64,000 nt of DNA. It comes from Bacillota bacterium. Its GTDB lineage: Bacteria; Bacillota; Clostridia; DSM-8532. This document shows, piece by piece, positions 59,960 to 64,000 of this stretch; position 1 is the stretch's first letter; each line of letters begins with the position of its first letter. The notes beneath the pieces are model-generated. The model made no database searches. It had not been told where the DNA came from and was given only the letters and a program-made list of their open reading frames with translations. The translations under genes were made by a program, and so were the position numbers. The stretch is from the NCBI GenBank assembly GCA_023415205.1, contig JAEZLR010000006.1, positions 248,001 through 312,000 of the forward strand, read 5' to 3'.

Positions 59960-61186
59960 ATGCCGGGGGAAAGCAAAAAGAAAAAGAAGGGCTTCGGGCT
60001 TGTTAAGCTGCTGATGTTCCTTCTCATAGTGGTCTTGATTACGGGGGTAGCCCTGTATGCCTTTCTGGATATCAACCCCTTAATTGCTTTGGAGGAAGGC
60101 TTGACAGGGCTCTACCAACGCGTTTTTGACGTTGGTACCGTTGAACTGACAGAGATTGTAAAGCCCATAGCCTCCTATGATCTCAACGAAAATCTGGCTT
60201 GTGCGGTTATTGAGGATGATCTGGTGGTGTGTACCATCAGCTCCTTGCGCCAATTTGATTCAGAAGGCCGGGAAAAGGCCTATATTCCCTTAAACCTTAA
60301 AAAGCCCCTGATACAGGCCAATAAAAAGTCACTGCTGGTGGCCGACATCGGCGGCAGATTTTTCAGCCTGGTTAATGAGGGGAAAACTCTATGGGAAAGG
60401 TCTGTTGACGAAGATATCGTCAATGCCAGCCTATCCAATAACTTCATTCTGCTCATCACGAAGAGCAGTGAATCAGGCTATAAACGCACGATTCGTTCCT
60501 ATTCCCTCAACGGAGATGAAGTCTCCTTGAGAAGTGTTTCCAACTACTATCCATTTTCGGCCCATCATTACCCCGAATTTGACAAAGGATTATTCTTGGT
60601 CAGTGGTGTAGAGGCTTCCGGCCTTGCCGCCAATGGTCTTTTTGAATTCCTGGACGCATCCATGAACCAGAAGGCCAGCTTTCGGGGTGAACAGGAGGTT
60701 CTTCTCGGGGGGCTTCCCATCATGAAGGAAAACCTTCTGCTCTACGGGGAAGAAAGCCTCATTCTGGTGGATCAGGGGATTCATACCCTTTGGGAAAAGG
60801 ATTATTCTGGGTCCAAGGTCACTGCTGTGGGTGTCTTGCAGAATAAACATGCCGTTGTGGCCCAGCTTGATGCCGATCTTCTTTCAAGGGAGAGGCGTTT
60901 TGAGACCACCGTCAGCGTACTTAACCAGGATGGCTCTGAAAAAGGCAAGCTGGTTATTGACGCAGAGGTGGCTGGGGTGACCGGCAAGGGTAAAACAGCC
61001 GCCATAATGGCCGGTTCCGAGGTTTATTTCATTGATGCCAGCGGTGCGATTCTTGACCGCTACACCGCAAAAACTGATGTGACCAGTGTCTATCTGCCAC
61101 GGGAGGACCTGGCCTATGTGGTGTCGGCGGGGGATATCGTCCGGGTCAAGGTACAGGGAATCGATAAGTTCCTGGGTATTTTCTAG
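59960..61186 (+). CDS. Membrane-anchored beta-propeller-like protein (DUF5711 type)
   Basis: A 408-aa protein. A Lys-rich cytoplasmic start is followed by one membrane helix (about 14-36) and an extracytoplasmic region of repeated four-strand units with Asp/Gly/Trp turns (FSLVNEGKTLWERSVDED; VLNQDGSEKGK; YFIDASGAILDRY), as in PQQ-like propellers. I recall this pattern in clostridial DUF5711 proteins, which are of unknown function. It is the last gene of the envelope cluster and overlaps the convergent helicase by 4 bp. Confidence 0.7.
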   Translation: MPGESKKKKKGFGLVKLLMFLLIVVLITGVALYAFLDINPLIALEEGLTGLYQRVFDVGTVELTEIVKPIASYDLNENLACAVIEDDLVVCTISSLRQFDSEGREKAYIPLNLKKPLIQANKKSLLVADIGGRFFSLVNEGKTLWERSVDEDIVNASLSNNFILLITKSSESGYKRTIRSYSLNGDEVSLRSVSNYYPFSAHHYPEFDKGLFLVSGVEASGLAANGLFEFLDASMNQKASFRGEQEVLLGGLPIMKENLLLYGEESLILVDQGIHTLWEKDYSGSKVTAVGVLQNKHAVVAQLDADLLSRERRFETTVSVLNQDGSEKGKLVIDAEVAGVTGKGKTAAIMAGSEVYFIDASGAILDRYTAKTDVTSVYLPREDLAYVVSAGDIVRVKVQGIDKFLGIF

Positions 61187-63669
61187 GGTTGTCGGCCTTC
61201 CCAGAAGAGCCTGACCTCATCCCGTAGAATCAGTCCTTGGGACGTGCGGGGAACCGGTAGCCATTCCTCAGGCAAAAGGCTTAGGTATTCTCTGGAGGCA
61301 AACCGTGAATCAATAAGCAGGAGCGCCCCACGGTCGCTCTCTGTCCGTATAAGACGTCCGGCCGCCTGCAGTACCTTATTAATCCCCGGAAAAGTATAAG
61401 CATAGGTAAAGCCTGATTCGTTGTGCTGTTGATAGTATTCCTTGATGAGCTCTCCTTCAGGAGATACCTGAGGAAGCCCCACACCTACAATAATAACATG
61501 GGTCAATTTATCCCCCGTCAGGTCGATACCCTCTCCGAAAACGCCACCCATAACACAAAAAGCAATACGATGTACATCCCCGAAGGCCTCAAACTCCTTG
61601 AGAAAAGCGTCTCTTGAAGGCTCATCCATTTCTCTGCCCTGACAAAGGATTTCATAGTCTCCTTCAAAGCCCTTGAACACCTCCAGAATATCCAGAAGAT
61701 ATTTGTATGAAGGGAAAAATACCATGGTATTCCCTTTATGGCTCATGGCCCAATCATAAATAGCCCGGGCTGCTGCCTCCAAGTAGCGCTCCCGATGCCG
61801 GTATCTTGTTTCAATACGGTCCTCGTTGACAACCAGAAGATTCTCCCTTGGAAAAGGTGAGGGGAGCCTCAGGGTGATATCCTCTTCACGGCCGCCTAGA
61901 ATGTTTTTAAAGTAGTTGAGGGGCGAAAGGGTGGCTGAAAAAAGGAGGGTGCTTCTGGCCGCATTCATGGTTCGATTCAGCATGGGGCTGGGGTCAAGGC
62001 AAAGAAGGGAGAGGGAAAGGTTTGATTTTGACCCCGTAAAGAGTGTTCTAAATTGGGTGGAGTAGATATCCAATATGTTTTTAAAGTGCAGCAGATCAAA
62101 AAAAAGCGCCACGAGGCTGTCAGCATAGGCTTTCTCCTCACGGTCGGAGGTGATCCAGCCCTCCGTTTCACGAATCATGGCCTCAAGAGGTTCCGCAAGC
62201 TCCTTGGGGGCCTCCTGGCAGCACCTGTAGGTCACGCCCCCCGCCTCATTCATGGGAGCACTCAAGGACTTTTCAAAAGAGGAAACGGCTTTTTTTAGCT
62301 TTTGAAGAGTTGCGGCAATGCCGGGAAGATCCTTTTTGATCTCCTTGGCCATTTGTGACAATGCCCTGGGATTCAATTCTGCAGAATACATCGCCCTGGC
62401 CCGGTCAAAGAGATTGTGGGCCTCATCGACCAATATCAGGTACTGTTCCCGACCCTTTTGTTGAAAGAATCTTCTTAAATAGACCCGGGGATCAAAGACA
62501 TAATTATAGTCGCAGATAATCAAATCACAGCTTAAGGCCATGTCCAGGCTCATCTCAAATGGGCAGACCCCGTGGCGTAGTCCAGTCTCAGAGACCAAAT
62601 CCCGAGAAAAGAAGTCATGCTTTTTCAATAAGTCCTTGACCACCTTTTTGGCTTTAGTCATATATCCTTGAAGAAATAGACATTTGTCCGGGGTGCAGGT
62701 TTTCACGTTATTGAGGCAAAGCTTCTCCTTTGCCGTCAGTGTCAGCACCTTAAGGCGAAGGCCCTGATCGGTGAGCATTTTATAGGCATTTTCAGCGATA
62801 CCCCGCGTGGTGGTTTTTGCTGTAACATAAAAAATCCGATCCAGCTTTCCTTCACCCAGGGCCTTAATGGCGGGAAAAAGTACGCCCATGGTTTTGCCGG
62901 TTCCTGTGGGAGCCTGAGCGAAAAGGCGTTTTTCATTTTCAATGGATCTGTACGCATTATAGGCCAGTAGCTTTTGACCTTTTCGGTAAGCAGGGTAGGG
63001 GAAGCTCAGAGTCTGGATGGAGAGGTTTCGGATTCCTTTCCATTTTTCTTGGGAAAGTGCCCAACCGGCATAGGGGGCCAGGAGGGTTTTAAAAAAACGC
63101 TCAAGCCTTTGAGCCGAAAAGCTTTGATCAAAGGATTTAAGCTCGTTTTGTTTCCTGTCATAATAGGTTAAGCGCACCGTTATGCTCTCAAGACCTTCGA
63201 TTGTTGCCAAAAGATGGGCATAACATTTTCCTTGGGCCCAATGGGCTTCGCTGAATTCTTCGTCGATCTCAGAGAGTGGGGTGGCCGAGGTTTTTATCTC
63301 CTCTACAATAACCTGTCCGTCAATTCGGAAGATACCATCGGCTCGTCCGCTGACCTCCAACAGGCATCCCTGGGCCTGAAAACAATGGGAAAGGTGCACT
63401 TCAGAGGAATAATTACCTGACTTTTGATGGATGGCCTGAAGCTGGGCATGGGCCAAGGAGCCCTCATGAGCCATTTGGTAGGAGGAAAAGCTCCAGGCGG
63501 CATCATCCTGAACCGAAAAGGCCACGAGACTTCTGACAGAGGCCTTAAATAAAGGCAAATCAGGGCCCTGGGTTTTGGGATTTACTAAAGGCTTCACTTC
63601 CGGCCCGATATCAGCGTCTACTGAATCAGGGGCCTTCTTTTTTCTGGCCAAAGGCATACTCCTCTGCAT
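61183..63669 (-). CDS. DinG/Rad3-type superfamily 2 helicase with N-terminal nuclease-like domain
   Basis: An 828-aa protein. The N-terminal 180 residues resemble a PD-(D/E)xK nuclease fold (HEGSLAHAQLQAIHQ; GIFRIDGQVIVEEIKTS, with E-x-K). The helicase core has Walker A APTGTGKT, the DEAH box LVDEAHNLFD and C-terminal GGVFGEGIDL and QAAGRLIR motifs. Four cysteines around CLNNVKTCTPDKC...GVCPF suit the XPD-like iron-sulphur cluster. A LexA box lies 3 bp upstream of the first ATG, so that start may be too early; ATG 63657 is an alternative. It probably unwinds damaged DNA in the SOS response. Confidence 0.9.
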   Translation of the reverse strand: MQRSMPLARKKKAPDSVDADIGPEVKPLVNPKTQGPDLPLFKASVRSLVAFSVQDDAAWSFSSYQMAHEGSLAHAQLQAIHQKSGNYSSEVHLSHCFQAQGCLLEVSGRADGIFRIDGQVIVEEIKTSATPLSEIDEEFSEAHWAQGKCYAHLLATIEGLESITVRLTYYDRKQNELKSFDQSFSAQRLERFFKTLLAPYAGWALSQEKWKGIRNLSIQTLSFPYPAYRKGQKLLAYNAYRSIENEKRLFAQAPTGTGKTMGVLFPAIKALGEGKLDRIFYVTAKTTTRGIAENAYKMLTDQGLRLKVLTLTAKEKLCLNNVKTCTPDKCLFLQGYMTKAKKVVKDLLKKHDFFSRDLVSETGLRHGVCPFEMSLDMALSCDLIICDYNYVFDPRVYLRRFFQQKGREQYLILVDEAHNLFDRARAMYSAELNPRALSQMAKEIKKDLPGIAATLQKLKKAVSSFEKSLSAPMNEAGGVTYRCCQEAPKELAEPLEAMIRETEGWITSDREEKAYADSLVALFFDLLHFKNILDIYSTQFRTLFTGSKSNLSLSLLCLDPSPMLNRTMNAARSTLLFSATLSPLNYFKNILGGREEDITLRLPSPFPRENLLVVNEDRIETRYRHRERYLEAAARAIYDWAMSHKGNTMVFFPSYKYLLDILEVFKGFEGDYEILCQGREMDEPSRDAFLKEFEAFGDVHRIAFCVMGGVFGEGIDLTGDKLTHVIIVGVGLPQVSPEGELIKEYYQQHNESGFTYAYTFPGINKVLQAAGRLIRTESDRGALLLIDSRFASREYLSLLPEEWLPVPRTSQGLILRDEVRLFWEGRQP

Positions 63670-63671
63670 AA

Positions 63672-63683
63672 GAACATATGTTC
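63672..63683 (-). promoter_or_regulatory. LexA (SOS) box upstream of the helicase
   Basis: GAACATATGTTC, the same 12-bp core as before the element-borne polymerase at 8499-8510. It directly abuts the helicase start region on the minus strand. Confidence 0.85.
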
Positions 63684-63771
63684 ATTCTCTAGTGTACTGG
63701 ATTGAGAAGAAAGGGTCAACCCGGTGCTTGATTTCAAATAAATGGGCATCAAAGGTTCGCGCCCCATGAGC

Positions 63772-63800
63772 TTGCAGAGATCAAACCCCTGTTATATAAT
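63772..63800 (+). promoter_or_regulatory. Promoter of the last gene
   Basis: TTGCAG (63772-63777), 17-bp spacer, TATAAT (63795-63800), about 105 bp before the start codon. Confidence 0.65.
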
Positions 63801-63906
63801 GGAACATAATATGGATATGTGCTCGGAAGGGTTTGTTTTTTAAAGAGGTCAATCTTCAAACCCATTTCAGTCAAACTTTATTTTACTTTGTAAGGGAGAT
63901 GCTCAT

Positions 63907-64000
63907 ATGATTAAAAGGGCTAAATTAACAGCAATCCTAATCGTACTATGCCTTTGCTTTGCTGTTACAGGAATGAAGGCCATAGCTGATGTGGGAAACC
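63907..64000 (+). CDS. Secreted protein, 3'-truncated by window edge
   Basis: ATG 63907 with AAGGGAG 8 nt upstream opens a frame that runs off the window. The 31 visible residues are a signal peptide: basic start (MIKRAK), hydrophobic core (LTAILIVLCLCFAV) and a possible cleavage after AIA. Nothing can be said of the mature protein. Confidence 0.65.
   Translation, partial: MIKRAKLTAILIVLCLCFAVTGMKAIADVGN

Overview
The window comes from an endospore-forming, low-to-mid GC member of the Clostridia (Bacillota). The evidence is a cotJ spore-coat operon, Leu and Thr T-box leaders, a Gram-positive type LexA box (GAACATATGTTC), PhoP-type TTAACA repeats, a cdaA-cdaR pair, RqcH and S-layer homology domains. 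I cannot name a genus. The window has two parts: an AT-rich integrated conjugative element (1 to about 19,780) and the more GC-rich host chromosome (about 19,780 to 64,000).

Element, left to right. A conjugation module comes first: a 5'-cut VirB4-type ATPase, a membrane-anchored NlpC/P60 hydrolase, two small accessory genes and an unrecognised 502-aa protein. Next is a complete type III toxin-antitoxin locus: promoter, three 37-nt antitoxin RNA repeats, terminator and a ToxN-family RNase. A LexA-boxed Y-family polymerase and an AbrB-like regulator follow. From 8,940 to 12,712 three minus-strand genes (a tyrosine-recombinase-like protein lacking its catalytic residues, an unrecognised protein, and a Ser/Thr kinase) are each followed by a diverged copy of one 120-150 bp structured repeat. 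This is the layout of an integron cassette array without an integrase. A relic of a fourth repeat and a 44-codon remnant resembling the start of a CBASS-type nucleotidyltransferase lie just beyond it. Then come a YHYH/peptidoglycan-binding protein, divergent XRE regulators, a roughly 450-nt region that looks like a large structured RNA, several micro-proteins, a TopB-tail zinc-ribbon protein, and at the right end a large serine recombinase. Six copies of a 19-bp palindrome punctuate gene boundaries in the element. The right junction cuts cotJC after about 31 codons, so the element sits inside a spore-coat gene.

Chromosome. cotJA-cotJB-cotJC' (minus) is followed by a TGS-uridine-kinase-like protein, a THUMP rRNA methyltransferase, a class A PBP (minus), tyrS, an XRE regulator, tRNA-Asn and a CAU tRNA, trmK and a Nif3-like gene. 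T-box-controlled leuA and thrS come next, then holA. A phosphate regulon (pstSCAB-phoU-phoP) starts with a PhoP box; its likely kinase phoR is separated from phoP by cdaA-cdaR and an FAD oxidoreductase. After that are a DtxR-family regulator, an SAH/MTA deaminase, rqcH, a cvpA-like gene, a polar amino-acid ABC transporter, an EamA exporter, and an envelope cluster (secreted protein, SLH protein, C-terminal processing protease, beta-propeller-like protein). The last complete gene is a LexA-boxed DinG/Rad3-type helicase, and a secreted protein is cut by the window end.

The parts most worth following up are the cassette-like array with its covarying repeats, the type III TA locus with an extended toxin, the cotJC insertion (a possible sporulation-linked intervening element) and the unassigned structured RNA.
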